Below, one piece after another: positions 8,204-19,612 of a stretch of 64,000 bases of DNA. The position numbers and the translations under genes were made by a program. Origin of the DNA: Vibrio sp. CB1-14. GTDB taxonomy: Bacteria > Pseudomonadota > Gammaproteobacteria > Enterobacterales > Vibrionaceae. Location of the stretch: the NCBI RefSeq assembly GCF_040412085.2, contig NZ_CP115920.1, forward strand, positions 2,852,001 to 2,916,000, written 5' to 3'. The notes under the pieces were generated by a model, which made no database searches, had not been told where the DNA came from, and worked only from the letters and a program-made list of their open reading frames with translations. How positions within the stretch are numbered: the first letter of the stretch is position 1; every line of letters begins with the position of its first letter.

Positions 8204-10861
8204 CTAGTTTTCAGAGGTTAAGGTGGTCACGCGGCTGGCTCTTTTAGCTTGATAATCAACACTGCGTATCCAAATTTCGCCGGAAACACTTGGAACACGG
8301 TTTACCTCATAGCTTTGCCAACTTGCGCCGCGGTCTCGCGAATACTGAAGTGCCACGCCGGGGAAGGCGCTATTCATATAGAGCTTACCTTGCTCAATCA
8401 CAGCGCCTGGCACTGGCAACCTGTAGTGAACATTGGCTTTAGCGAGCTTATTCAGTTCACGCTGCCCTAGAGCATTGGCGAATCGATTGAAATCTTTGGT
8501 TAGTGCCGCTTCGTCTACATAGTTAGATTCTTGGCTGTACGCTCTTGTAGCCTGATAATCCAGCTCCCACTCTGCTTTGTGCCAAGCACGCTCAGCCGCT
8601 GCGATGACACGCGGGAACACCATATATTCATATTGTGCGTCAGTGCGAACAGTCTCTGACCATAACTGCGCTGACATGCCATAAAATGGTGCCGCCTCTA
8701 CTGATCCTTTGGCACTAAATCCGTTTCCATCACGATCAACAGAGGTTTCGGCGTTTTGCGGCAGGTTGTCAGGTGCAAAGGCAAACATTTTTCTTGAATG
8801 GTTGTACCGTGTCGCCCAGTAGTAACCGCGCTCTTTTGGATCAAACTCATATGGAAAGTCCATATAAAGATAATCTGGACTCGAGATGATCACCTGATAA
8901 CCTTTGTTCGCCCATTGATACGCTGATGTTGAGCCGCCCCAATAGAGCGTATCCCAGAAATTGACACGAGTTTGTTTCGTGGCGAATTCAGCAGCGCTGT
9001 TCGCTGTTTTAAGGCCATCTTGCCAAGCTTGAAATGCGCCGACATTCAATTCTGCCGCCGACTTGGCAACCTGCTTGGCAAAATAACTCGGTAGTGCCTG
9101 CACTGAGTCAACCGTGTTATTAGCAATAAGCGCCTGACATTTTGGCGACTTCTCAAATGGATGATGTTCTGCGCTGAGCTCAATCTCACCCTTGCCAAGC
9201 ACTTTAGCTTTCGAGCTTACATCTTGATAACCACCTAGCTTTTTGATGTTTTTCGCTTCATCTCCGCCAAAATGCCAAGTCGTCAATGGCACTCCTGCTG
9301 CCTCATGCATAGCTAAAATTTCAGTCATTACTTTTTTCACGAAGCGGTGAGACGAATCAAGGCATGGATTTAGAAAGCTTTTACGGTCGTAGAACTGAAC
9401 CGTCGTGACATTGGATGTATCTTGAGGATCGAGCAATCGAAACTCATTGGCCTTTTCCATCTCACCGAGCTTAGCGTACTTACGATGGCGCGCTTCCATA
9501 GACACTACAGCCGCTCTGGCGTGCGCTGGCATGTCGATTTCTGGAATGACTTCAATTTGACGCGCTGCGGCATATTGCAAGATATCGATGTAATCTTGTC
9601 GGCTGAAGAAACCCGATCCAAAGTTATCGCTAGTAGGCCCAGAGCCAAGCTGAGGCAACAAGCAGCGAGTTTCCGATTTATCGAAACATCGCTTAGCACC
9701 AATGTCTGTAAGTTCAGGCAAACCTGGGATTTCTAGACGCCAACCTTCATCATCTGTAAGGTGCAAATGAAGTTTGTTGAGCTTATACGCCGCCATTTGA
9801 TCTAGGGTTTGGAAAATTGCGGACTTGGAATGAAAGTTTCGCGCCACATCCACCATCACGCCGCGATACTGATACCGTGGAGCATCGGCGACATCAACCA
9901 AAGGCAACACCGTCGGTTTTTGGATATCCACCAGAGAAAAAATGGACTGAACCGCATAATACAAACCAGTCTCATCAAAAGCGGTAATGGCTATGCCGCG
10001 ATCGGTAACCGAAAGTTGGTAACCGCCATTGACCCGAAGCTTGCTATCTAGTGCATTGGGATCAATATCGCCATAAACCTTTTGCTCACCTTGCCCAGCC
10101 AGTCCCAACGTCACCGCTCGATGCTCAATGGCTTCTAACGCTTCGTTAGAGAGTGGCAATGACGTAAAATCTAGCCCTTGGCTTATGTCCAAATTTCCTT
10201 TGCTTAAGCGAACTTGATTAGGCGTTGGTACTATATGACTTGCGATATCGAGTTGGTCTAAGTCTTGGTTTTGCTCGAATCGCGTTTTTGGCGTCATCAG
10301 GGTATTGTTATCCGTCGACACACGTTTTAATAGGCTCGGTGCAATGGGTTTAACAAACTGACTTAGATCCTCAGTGTCCATTTGCTTGAGCACTCTAGGC
10401 TCTGCCTGTTCATGATTCACAAATGCTCGCGGCATGAAGTCCGATGCAAACAACTGCCAATATTCGCCGATCACCGGAATATCTAGACTTTCACCTTGCT
10501 CAAGACCTTTAAACGCAACTGTTGGTTTAAGCTCATATAAGTCACCTGTAAGGCGTGCTATCGTGAACTGTTCGCTATCCAAAGACAAAATAATACGCAC
10601 ACTGTGTATGTACAAAGACCAGTCTTTGTTGTTGATAGCTTGACCTTGATTGCTAAGCGTCATCACACTTTTATTGCATAGCGCCCAATCAGCTCCCAAT
10701 GTTTGGCAAGGCAAGTTATTCACGTCTGAGGTGTTGGCCTCAACCTGATAATGAATCAACAGATCTTCTGAAATACGATCCACCAGTTGTTGTGGCGTTT
10801 GCGTCGCATGGGACATTCCTGATGCCAAGATGGCTAAGCTAATCATGCAGTTACGGAACAT
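8204..10861 (-). CDS. Beta-N-acetylhexosaminidase (chitobiase), GH20
   Basis: An 885-residue secreted glycoside hydrolase. Order: signal peptide (MFRNCMISLAILASGMSHA), N-terminal chitobiase/carbohydrate-binding-like domain, GH20b domain (TPNQVRLSKGNLDIS...), GH20 TIM barrel from about 340, and a short C-terminal beta domain. The catalytic HFGGDE motif gives D534/E535; HLHLTDDEGWRLEI marks the barrel. It cuts terminal GlcNAc from chitobiose and short chitooligosaccharides by substrate-assisted catalysis, probably in the periplasm. Length and layout match Vibrio chitobiases of about 880 residues. GGAG before the ATG at 10861 argues against the upstream GTG at 10894. It heads an operon with the porin and the DUF2057 gene. 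Confidence 0.93.
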   Translation of the reverse strand: MFRNCMISLAILASGMSHATQTPQQLVDRISEDLLIHYQVEANTSDVNNLPCQTLGADWALCNKSVMTLSNQGQAINNKDWSLYIHSVRIILSLDSEQFTIARLTGDLYELKPTVAFKGLEQGESLDIPVIGEYWQLFASDFMPRAFVNHEQAEPRVLKQMDTEDLSQFVKPIAPSLLKRVSTDNNTLMTPKTRFEQNQDLDQLDIASHIVPTPNQVRLSKGNLDISQGLDFTSLPLSNEALEAIEHRAVTLGLAGQGEQKVYGDIDPNALDSKLRVNGGYQLSVTDRGIAITAFDETGLYYAVQSIFSLVDIQKPTVLPLVDVADAPRYQYRGVMVDVARNFHSKSAIFQTLDQMAAYKLNKLHLHLTDDEGWRLEIPGLPELTDIGAKRCFDKSETRCLLPQLGSGPTSDNFGSGFFSRQDYIDILQYAAARQIEVIPEIDMPAHARAAVVSMEARHRKYAKLGEMEKANEFRLLDPQDTSNVTTVQFYDRKSFLNPCLDSSHRFVKKVMTEILAMHEAAGVPLTTWHFGGDEAKNIKKLGGYQDVSSKAKVLGKGEIELSAEHHPFEKSPKCQALIANNTVDSVQALPSYFAKQVAKSAAELNVGAFQAWQDGLKTANSAAEFATKQTRVNFWDTLYWGGSTSAYQWANKGYQVIISSPDYLYMDFPYEFDPKERGYYWATRYNHSRKMFAFAPDNLPQNAETSVDRDGNGFSAKGSVEAAPFYGMSAQLWSETVRTDAQYEYMVFPRVIAAAERAWHKAEWELDYQATRAYSQESNYVDEAALTKDFNRFANALGQRELNKLAKANVHYRLPVPGAVIEQGKLYMNSAFPGVALQYSRDRGASWQSYEVNRVPSVSGEIWIRSVDYQAKRASRVTTLTSEN

Positions 10862-11138
10862 GAGTTCTCCGGATGGAAGTAAATTATGCGGCACAAGTTA
10901 TCTTCCCCTTCAGCAGCTTCAATTAGCCCTCCAAATAACTGTGATCTCCATCGTTATCAGAAAAACAAACAAAAAGTAAAATCAATAATTACAGCAGCTT
11001 AAAACCATTGTGTCGTGATTTTTCAGAATACCCGCCCAACAATATGACGCTTTTGTTACAGTGAATTTTAGAACTTCTTCCCCATATTCAAACCAATTGA
11101 TATCCTTTGGTTATCCCTTATTTTCATTGAGCTTAAAA

Positions 11139-12053
11139 ATGTTAGTCGTCTCGCAATTCACCTGGTCAGCATTTAAACCCCAAAAGTCCATTTTGACGTT
11201 TTCTACGTTACTGATTTCATTACTTTCTTTTGTTGCCTCCGCAGAGCCTCTGCTATACAAAGCACAAAAGGGGTCACAAACACTGTATTTATTCGGCACC
11301 GTTCATGTTGGTTCTAGGTCTCAGCAAGCGATAAACCAGCCTGTAGAAATGGCAATCAAGCAAAGTGACGCGCTCATCTTAGAAGCTGAACTCGGGGGCA
11401 ATATCAACTTTCCCAGCCTTGTTGAACATTCAGTGAGGGATGTATTAACAAATAACGAACTAGCGCAGCTCAATGAAATTGCCTCAGAGACCCAGCTTAA
11501 TATTGATATGCTAAAGTCCCTGCCCTCATGGCAAGCCGCTTTGGCATTACAGCAACATGTTTTTACAGCACTCGACTTTCATGCTGAGTTTGGCGTAGAA
11601 CACCAGCTCAGCAACTGGGCACAAACTCATGCCCTCCCTGTCAAAGGGCTCGAGTCGCTACAATTTCAAATAGACTTACTTGCGAATCAGCCGCAAGGCG
11701 GAAAGCAAATGCTGCTTCAAACAATCGAAGAATGGCCGTATACCGAAAACAACATCCTATGTTTGATCAAGTCATGGAGTCATGGCGATGTCGCTAACCT
11801 TGAGGCGATGCTGCATATCGACAGTGATAACGACGACTTTTACCAGCGGTTTCTAATCGACAGAAACAAAAGTTGGGTTCGAAGCTTAGTAACGTCATCG
11901 GAGTATCAAAAGGGGACATATTTTATCGCGGTTGGGGCATTGCATTTAGTTGGGCAAGAGAGTGTGGTGGCGTTACTTAAGCAGCAAGGATTTATTATTG
12001 AACAGATAAGTCATTCAAAATCGGCTCACTGCAGTATGAAAACGCATGTATAG
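11139..12053 (+). CDS. TraB/GumN family protein
   Basis: A protein of about 304 residues with a hydrophobic signal or anchor segment (ILTFSTLLISLLSFVASA), followed by the family opening LLYKAQKGSQTLYLFGTVHVGS. The GTVHVG motif, and later FIAVGALHLVGQ with a GxxH signature, identify the TraB/GumN (PF01963) fold related to Tiki-type metal-dependent proteases and ChaN. No specific substrate is known. The start is uncertain: the frame is open from a GTG at 11061, but neither it nor the ATG at 11139 has a strong ribosome site; 11139 gives a length typical of the family. It is divergent from the chitobiase gene. Confidence 0.8.
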   Translation: MLVVSQFTWSAFKPQKSILTFSTLLISLLSFVASAEPLLYKAQKGSQTLYLFGTVHVGSRSQQAINQPVEMAIKQSDALILEAELGGNINFPSLVEHSVRDVLTNNELAQLNEIASETQLNIDMLKSLPSWQAALALQQHVFTALDFHAEFGVEHQLSNWAQTHALPVKGLESLQFQIDLLANQPQGGKQMLLQTIEEWPYTENNILCLIKSWSHGDVANLEAMLHIDSDNDDFYQRFLIDRNKSWVRSLVTSSEYQKGTYFIAVGALHLVGQESVVALLKQQGFIIEQISHSKSAHCSMKTHV

Positions 12054-12469
12054 CGTCTTAAACCTGAGACACTATAAGACAACAAAACGATGAAAAACTG
12101 CAAAGACGAGTGACTTTTTCGGAATTGACTGCTTTTGTCACAACAAGTCTGTGCACGTTAGTAAAAAAACGCTATAAATCAAATTATTAACCTCATCCTG
12201 AGTTAGATATTGTTAGAAACAAAGTAATGCTAGATAGGTTGTTTATTCGATTTCATTCATTTAGTCAGTAATGCTACTCTAAAACAATTCTTTTTAATTT
12301 CAGCATATTATTTATTCTCGCAAACAATTAAGTCATACTTATTTGGAAATAAAAATTTTTTTATTTTTTCAATATTTTTTGATCTTTATTCTCTGATACT
12401 CATACTTAGAACGACTCGCCAAATTTGCGAGATATATCACATTATCTGTATCGATTGAGAGGGAAGGTT
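12054..12469. other. AT-rich intergenic region upstream of small secreted protein
   Basis: More than 400 bp without a credible frame. The only structure noted is a short inverted repeat CTCGC (12415-12419) and GCGAG (12427-12431) about 40 bp before the small gene, possibly an operator. No terminator for the TraB/GumN gene was recognised. Confidence 0.5.
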
Positions 12470-12643
12470 ATGAAATACATCAAAGCACTGTTGTTAGGAG
12501 GCGTACTCGCATTCTCATTGCCAAGCGCAGCATACCAAAGTTCAGCAGCCGGTCCATTTGTAGACTGCCAATTACCGGACGGCTCTCGTACTTTTGTACC
12601 ACTTGTGGTTTGTCAGCGAGCCGGTGGGGAGAAACTGTTTTAG
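12470..12643 (+). CDS. Small secreted two-cysteine protein, unknown
   Basis: A 57-residue product with a clear signal peptide (MKYIKALLLGGVLAFSLPSAA). The predicted mature peptide of about 36 residues is GPFVDCQLPDGSRTFVPLVV-like with two cysteines, C33 and C48, that could form one disulfide in the periplasm. GGAAGG lies just before the ATG at 12470, which supports this start over a longer frame from 12425. I do not recognise the family. It converges with cueR, ending 39 bp from it. Whether it relates to copper is only suggested by position. Confidence 0.7.
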   Translation: MKYIKALLLGGVLAFSLPSAAYQSSAAGPFVDCQLPDGSRTFVPLVVCQRAGGEKLF

Positions 12644-12682
12644 GTCATCGGTCTCTGTACAACAATCTATGGCTGTATGCAA

Positions 12683-13081
12683 CTAGCGCGTGCAGCCCTT
12701 TTTTAAATCGTCAACAATCGGGCAAGTTGAGTTTTCGTCACCCGGACATAGAGATATCCAATCAATTAACTGACTCTCTATGGTGTGCAGTTCTAGAATT
12801 TTTTTCCTAACCTCATCTAATTTCTCAGTCGCCTTTTTTTTTACTTCGGCACTCATGCGCTGTTCGTTCATCGAAATAAGTACCAACTCACGGCACTCAT
12901 CCAAAGTAAAACCTACACCTTTAGCTCTAGCAATAACCCTTAGTTCTTCAATATGATGCTCACCATAGACTCTATACCCATTACCTTCTCGTTCGGGCAA
13001 TGAGATAAGCTGCTTGTCTTCATATAAGCGGATCGACTTTGCCGTTAGCCCGGTACGCTTGGCCACTTCACTAATGTTCAT
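12683..13081 (-). CDS. cueR: Copper-responsive MerR-family activator CueR
   Basis: A 132-residue MerR-family regulator. The N-terminal winged helix-turn-helix (MNISEVAKRTGLTAKSIRLYE) closely follows E. coli CueR, then a dimerisation helix, then the metal loop CPGDENSTC with C112 and C120, the CueR copper ligands. S77 (QRMSAEVK) replaces the cysteine found in divalent-metal sensors, as expected for a Cu(I)/Ag(I) sensor. It would distort the 19-bp-spaced promoter of copA (337-367), over 12 kb away in transcript terms and about 9.6 kb beyond the end of copA. No CueR box was recognised upstream of cueR itself. It is divergent from the DUF2057 gene. Confidence 0.92.
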   Translation of the reverse strand: MNISEVAKRTGLTAKSIRLYEDKQLISLPEREGNGYRVYGEHHIEELRVIARAKGVGFTLDECRELVLISMNEQRMSAEVKKKATEKLDEVRKKILELHTIESQLIDWISLCPGDENSTCPIVDDLKKGCTR

Positions 13082-13249
13082 TACTTACCTTCGTTTCACA
13101 TTGGACAACAGAGTGATAACTGTCTCGCAAAAATATGTTCTTCCTTCTCCAGTTTACATAGCACTGCTATTATTCGCGAAACAAAAAAACTAAAATCATG
13201 GTTACCCTACACAAAGATTGCCATACAGGCAAAGTCTAAAGGAGTGGCA

Positions 13250-13873
13250 ATGAAGCTAAAATACCCTATGCTAGCGAGTCTCATGCTCGCACCATCAATC
13301 GCATTCTCAGCCGTTACCGTTAAAGTACCAAATGGCATTCAAGTATTAACCGTAAACGAAAAGGATTCTGGCTACTCGAGCTTTGGCTTTGATTCTAAAA
13401 ACGACATTCAACTTGAAGATGGCGTCAATCAGATCGTATTCCGTATCTCCAAAATCGTCATGGAGACGGGCTCAGAAAAAACAAAGTATAAATCTCAACC
13501 TTTGGTGGCAACATTTGAAGGTAAAGATGCTGTTTTGGCATTTGATGTGCCCAACATAAAAACTCTCTATGAAGGCAGCATGTTTAATGACAAACCCACA
13601 TTTGATATCAACGTAAGCTCCGGTGAAGTCGTTAATGTTAATAAGGGTCAACTAGGTCTCACCTTTAGCCTTGCAGCAGATATGGTAAAAGAGGTTGAAA
13701 ACTACAACCAAACTGACCAACCTGCAAGCTTAAAAAATTACCGTAATCCTACGTTAGTAGTAAACGAAAAAACGACCGTTCACTATGATGATCTGAAAGC
13801 AACATTTAAGTCCGCATCATTGGAAGATAGAAAGAAATTCCTAACTTGGGCTATTAGTAATCTCGATGACTAA
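13250..13873 (+). CDS. DUF2057 family periplasmic protein
   Basis: A 207-residue protein with a signal peptide ending at AFSA. The pattern VPNGIQVLTVNEKDSG, LEDGVNQIVFRI, and SQPLVATFEGKD identifies DUF2057 (PF09829, the YccT/CsgI family). E. coli CsgI is a periplasmic inhibitor of curli formation, but curli genes are not evident here. AAAGGAG precedes the ATG at 13250, which is preferred over an upstream in-frame GTG at 13244. It faces chiP tail to tail, and a second DUF2057-like gene (6458-6922) sits directly after another chitoporin-like gene, so a porin-related role is plausible but unproven. Confidence 0.85.
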   Translation: MKLKYPMLASLMLAPSIAFSAVTVKVPNGIQVLTVNEKDSGYSSFGFDSKNDIQLEDGVNQIVFRISKIVMETGSEKTKYKSQPLVATFEGKDAVLAFDVPNIKTLYEGSMFNDKPTFDINVSSGEVVNVNKGQLGLTFSLAADMVKEVENYNQTDQPASLKNYRNPTLVVNEKTTVHYDDLKATFKSASLEDRKKFLTWAISNLDD

Positions 13874-13896
13874 TGGTTAGCATTTCCCGATATAGA

Positions 13897-13925
13897 AACT
13901 CGCTATTGAACTAGCGAGTTTTTTT
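13897..13925 (+). terminator. Terminator of the DUF2057 gene
   Basis: AACTCGCTA (13897-13905) pairs with TAGCGAGTT (13912-13920), followed by five T. Confidence 0.92.
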
Positions 13926-13940
13926 GGGCATCTCAACTAG

Positions 13941-13970
13941 AAAACAAAAAAGCCGGCTCCAAGAGCCGGC
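13941..13970 (-). terminator. Terminator of chiP
   Basis: GCCGGCTC (13952-13959) pairs with GAGCCGGC (13963-13970) around CAA. The A-run on its left supplies the U-tract of the minus-strand RNA. Confidence 0.92.
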
Positions 13971-13996
13971 GAATTAGGCAGTATAATGTATTGAGA

Positions 13997-15142
13997 TTAG
14001 AAGTAGTATTCTAAGCCCAGACCCCATCCAAACTCAGCAGACGATTCATCTTTAGAGATCATGTAAGGACGAACATAGGTAATTGCTGAATCATCCAAGA
14101 AGTATAGTGCCTGCGCTGATACAATATAGTCAGCTAAACCAGACAATGATTCACCGTTAACTTCAGGATCCAAGTTAGCTGCATAATTAACTTTGAACTG
14201 CCAGTTCTCTACGCCACTATAAACAGCTCCCAAAGAATAACTGTTCTGTGAAATCTTGTCACCAAACTGAAGCAAGTCTACCTCTGTGTCTGGGTCTGTA
14301 GAAGTATCCGTCCAAGTCAACTCTTTATACTTAGCTTCTTCCATTTTAAATGCGCCATTAAACGCAAAGGTGTCAAAGTTTAACTCGAAGCCAACTAAAG
14401 CAGCATTAGTATCTGAGCGTCCAGTTACATCATCCTTATCGCCCACTAAAGGAGCACCAGGATTTTGCTTAAGGAAATTAGAATATGCGGTATTCAGCGT
14501 GTCAAACTTTCTGTCTTTACCATATTCATAGCCACCATGCAGTGTTAGAACGCCAACCGTATAATGCGCGCCCAAGCCATAGAAGTTAGAGTCAGCGCTT
14601 GCTTCGTCACCACGACCCGCAGCTAGGTTAAACGTAAAACCGCCTAGGTTAGCAGAGTCATAACGCACCATATTTGATTGACGATCGTAGCGTGCACCAC
14701 CTAATACATCGCCGCCCCAATCAAAGATAGCACCAGCACGCTGACCTGAGTATGGCCAGTCAATGATTTCGTATAGAGGCGTCAGCATACGACCAATACG
14801 GATACGACCTGCATCTTCAAACTCAAAACCACCGTAGGTATCACGAACACCTAGACCGCTACCAGCGCCGTCGTCGCCAACGTTACCGCCTTCAAGTTGC
14901 CAAATAAACTTAGGACCGCGAGCCAATTCATGAGAACCGCGTAAACCAAAACGAGATTCATTTTCTAACTTAATTGGAGCATCACCGCCGCCAATTTTGT
15001 CTTCGCCAAATTGCCAAACAGAAAGTGCAATCTGACCATAAAGATCAACTGTATCTGTTGCTGGTTTCGCTTGAACTGCCCCTGCCATTGTTAATGACGC
15101 CACTGCTGCACCTAGAATGGTGCGTTTAAACATTTTTTCCAT
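13997..15142 (-). CDS. chiP: Chitoporin
   Basis: A 381-residue outer-membrane porin with a signal peptide cleaved near AVQA and a C-terminal aromatic end (GLEYYF). Its position between ligA and cueR/DUF2057 matches the Vibrio cholerae chitoporin locus as I remember it (VC0972). Vibrio ChiP forms a trimeric channel for chitooligosaccharides and is induced by chitin. AGGAG lies nine bases before the ATG at 15142. It has its own terminator and a 481-bp upstream region with a perfect 21-bp palindrome (15231-15251). A paralogue is at 6972-8123. Confidence 0.88.
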   Translation of the reverse strand: MEKMFKRTILGAAVASLTMAGAVQAKPATDTVDLYGQIALSVWQFGEDKIGGGDAPIKLENESRFGLRGSHELARGPKFIWQLEGGNVGDDGAGSGLGVRDTYGGFEFEDAGRIRIGRMLTPLYEIIDWPYSGQRAGAIFDWGGDVLGGARYDRQSNMVRYDSANLGGFTFNLAAGRGDEASADSNFYGLGAHYTVGVLTLHGGYEYGKDRKFDTLNTAYSNFLKQNPGAPLVGDKDDVTGRSDTNAALVGFELNFDTFAFNGAFKMEEAKYKELTWTDTSTDPDTEVDLLQFGDKISQNSYSLGAVYSGVENWQFKVNYAANLDPEVNGESLSGLADYIVSAQALYFLDDSAITYVRPYMISKDESSAEFGWGLGLEYYF

Positions 15143-15230
15143 GGAATTAAACTCCTAAAAATGGGTATAGCTGCTTTCCATAATTCACACTTAAGTTGGC
15201 CGCCGAAGAGTGAATCATTTCCTTTTTATT

Positions 15231-15251
15231 TTAATCAGAACTTCTGATTAA
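15231..15251. promoter_or_regulatory. Perfect palindrome upstream of chiP, probable operator
   Basis: Ten-base arms TTAATCAGAA and TTCTGATTAA flank a single central C, with no mismatch. It lies about 90 bp upstream of the chiP start codon, where a dimeric repressor or activator would act. I cannot assign the protein; it does not resemble CRP. Confidence 0.65.
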
Positions 15252-15575
15252 TTTTGCTGTCTACACTGTGTGTATCCATATTCACTAGACTAACTTCGCG
15301 AGAAAAAATATCAATTCAAGACTTATTTTGGGTAAAAAAAATAGGAGGCACTACAAATTTTGGGGTGAGTTATTGATGGAGATCTTATTTTTTAGACGCA
15401 CTTTAATGAAATGCTTTACACTGATAAAACAACGCTATTTTGGTGGTTTATCAATACATTTCCGTGAAGTGACTCGCATGGTATTTATTTTATTTGAGTT
15501 ATTAAAAATATAGAGATTGTGATATTTGATTTTCAATAACCATTGCACTAAGGCAGAATAATTTGATATTACTCG

Positions 15576-15604
15576 CAAAAAAAAGCCCCGCTAAAAGCAG
15601 GGCT
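15576..15604 (-). terminator. Terminator of ligA
   Basis: AGCCCCGC (15584-15591) pairs with GCAGGGCT (15597-15604) with one mismatch. Eight A on the left give the minus-strand U-tract. Confidence 0.88.
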
Positions 15605-15623
15605 AGTTTCCAATAAAGCAGCT

Positions 15624-17693
<2,070 letters not shown>

Positions 17694-18674
17694 TTAAGCG
17701 CTGGCTTTCGCTCGGTTAAAATCTTTGATTTGCTGGCGATAAGCATCCAGTCTTTGTGGCGTCATTAGATTGCGCAGATCATCAAGTACATTGCCGCCAA
17801 GATCGTCAGAGATCTGTTGTGCGGTACGCAGCATAAGCTTAAAGTTTTGATCAGCTTCGCCAAAACAAGGCAGCGTCATGAAAAATGAGATGCCTTTCGT
17901 TGTAAAAGTTGCAGGGTCATCATGTTTAAGCGTGCCTGGCTGCATCATATTAGCGACGCTAAATAGTACCTTACCAGTACCTGAGGGGTCAGTATGACGG
18001 TGGAAAATATCCATCTCGCCATAGATCAGGCCGTTTTGACGCATGCTATCAAATAGCTGAATACCGTTAAATGGCTCTTCGCCAGAGCAATGGACATTAA
18101 GAACCAACACCTGCATTTCAGGCTCTTTTGGCTCTTCCTTAACCTCTTTCGCGCTATCCGCCAAGTTAACCACGGCTTGAGGCTCTTGCTCTAAGTCTTC
18201 ATCCAATGAATCTAGATCGATGCGAGGTTCACTCACATCAATGTCGTCATTTTCTTTACTTGCGGTAAATGAGGGCAATGGCTCTTGTTCATCTTTTTCT
18301 TGAGAAGAGACAAAATCTGGCTCAATTTCTTCAGCTTGTTTTGGCTGCTGTGAAGACTCTTCAACCAGAGATTCGGCTTTATACAAAGGCTCTGAAACGT
18401 CACTATCAGAAGAACTAGCCTCTAGCGGATCGTAAGCAGGCTTTTGCGCATCCAATCCAAAATCAGGCTCGGTGCGCGTTTTTCTGATGATTTCAAAGTC
18501 ATCTTCAGGAGCGACGTATTCATCGTCGGCGTTATCATTGTCGTCCAACTTTCCTAGCGGTCTGTCACCGAATTTCTTTTGACCTTCTTTTTTACTCGAC
18601 CACAAGCCGTGAAACAACAGCGCCGCGATAGCTAAGGCACCGACAATAATGAGTACGAATCGCAATTCCTGCAT
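17694..18674 (-). CDS. zipA: Cell division protein ZipA
   Basis: A 326-residue bitopic inner-membrane protein. The N-terminal transmembrane helix ([20 protein letters not shown]) is followed by a basic patch, a long acidic and proline-rich linker (to about 185) and the C-terminal ZipA FtsZ-binding domain ([20 protein letters not shown] to the end). It tethers FtsZ to the membrane and recruits later divisome proteins. The linker is rich in E, D, S and Q, as is usual. It is divergent from cysZ and upstream of ligA. Confidence 0.96.
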   Translation of the reverse strand: MQELRFVLIIVGALAIAALLFHGLWSSKKEGQKKFGDRPLGKLDDNDNADDEYVAPEDDFEIIRKTRTEPDFGLDAQKPAYDPLEASSSDSDVSEPLYKAESLVEESSQQPKQAEEIEPDFVSSQEKDEQEPLPSFTASKENDDIDVSEPRIDLDSLDEDLEQEPQAVVNLADSAKEVKEEPKEPEMQVLVLNVHCSGEEPFNGIQLFDSMRQNGLIYGEMDIFHRHTDPSGTGKVLFSVANMMQPGTLKHDDPATFTTKGISFFMTLPCFGEADQNFKLMLRTAQQISDDLGGNVLDDLRNLMTPQRLDAYRQQIKDFNRAKASA

Positions 18675-18858
18675 TGTTTGCTCTCAATGTTAAAAATAGT
18701 CCTTAAAGAAGCGCTTACACACTTCAACTTTGTCTACTTTACCAAAACTCTATAGATGATTAGAACACCTAAGTATAAGAAGTTTGTGATTTCGTAAACC
18801 CTTTTTTGTTATAGTCGAAATCATAAGCAACGCAAAAACCAGATAAAGGACACCAATT

Positions 18859-19593
18859 TTGAACAAAGCAAACACTGGGTTTGGCTACTTCATGCAAGGT
18901 TTTCAAATCGCTTTTATGCCCGGGATCAGACGCTATGTGCTGATGCCCCTTTTAGCCAATATCCTTTTGGTGGGGTCCGCGATGTATTATTTATTCTCCC
19001 ACTTGAACGCTTGGATTGAAGGTTGGCTTGGCTACCTACCTGAGTTTTTATCTTGGCTAAGCTATATCTTGTGGCCTTTGTTAGCGCTTACTATCCTAGC
19101 GACCTTTTCCTACTTTTTTAGCACTCTAGCTAACTTTATAGCCGCCCCATTTAACGGCTTGCTGGCAGAGAAAGTAGAAGAAATGCTCACTGGTAATAAA
19201 ATTAATGATGAAGGACTCATGAGCGTTGTCAAAGATGTGCCGAGAATTATGGCGCGCGAATGGCGCAAACTCCTCTACACCTTGCCTAAAGCTATTGGGC
19301 TGTTCTTATTACTCTTGATTCCAGCTATCGGCCAGACAATCGGCCCTTTCGCATGGTTTATCTTTACCGCTTGGATGTTGGCGATTCAATATTGTGACTA
19401 CCCGTTTGATAACCACAAAGTCCCTTTCAACGACATGCGCCTGTCGATGAAACAAAAACAAGGTAAGGCTTACGGCTTTGGCATGCTGGTGTCTTTGTTT
19501 ACTGCTATTCCAATTTTAAATCTGTTTATCGTCCCTGTCTCAGTATGTGGCGCGACGGCAATGTGGGTGCAAGAGTTTAAACAACATAGCTAG
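18859..19593 (+). CDS. cysZ: Sulfate transporter CysZ
   Basis: A 244-residue inner-membrane protein that imports sulfate for cysteine synthesis. It has the CysZ family opening (GFGYFMQGFQIAFMPGIRRY), at least four hydrophobic segments, and the conserved AAPFNGLLAEKVE and DYPFDNHKVPF stretches. Translation starts at a TTG with AAAGGA eight bases upstream. In V. cholerae, as I recall, cysK follows cysZ; here the next gene is ybeL on the other strand, so the usual sulfur pair is broken up. Confidence 0.94.
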   Translation: MNKANTGFGYFMQGFQIAFMPGIRRYVLMPLLANILLVGSAMYYLFSHLNAWIEGWLGYLPEFLSWLSYILWPLLALTILATFSYFFSTLANFIAAPFNGLLAEKVEEMLTGNKINDEGLMSVVKDVPRIMAREWRKLLYTLPKAIGLFLLLLIPAIGQTIGPFAWFIFTAWMLAIQYCDYPFDNHKVPFNDMRLSMKQKQGKAYGFGMLVSLFTAIPILNLFIVPVSVCGATAMWVQEFKQHS

Positions 19594-19612
19594 CAAACAA
19601 ATAACTAAACAT

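Larger units (their letters stand above)
15143..15623. other. Intergenic region between ligA and chiP
   Basis: This 481-bp AT-rich stretch holds the chiP promoter region, the palindrome at 15231-15251 and the ligA terminator. A 61-codon plus-strand frame at 15328-15513 has no ribosome site and unusual composition; I do not call it a gene. Confidence 0.6.

Noticed and set aside
12610..12810. 66-codon plus-strand frame overlapping the small secreted protein and cueR
   Set aside because: No ribosome site and it is antisense to the strongly supported cueR.
15328..15513. 61-codon plus-strand frame between ligA and chiP
   Set aside because: Poor composition, no ribosome site, no recognisable signal or domain.
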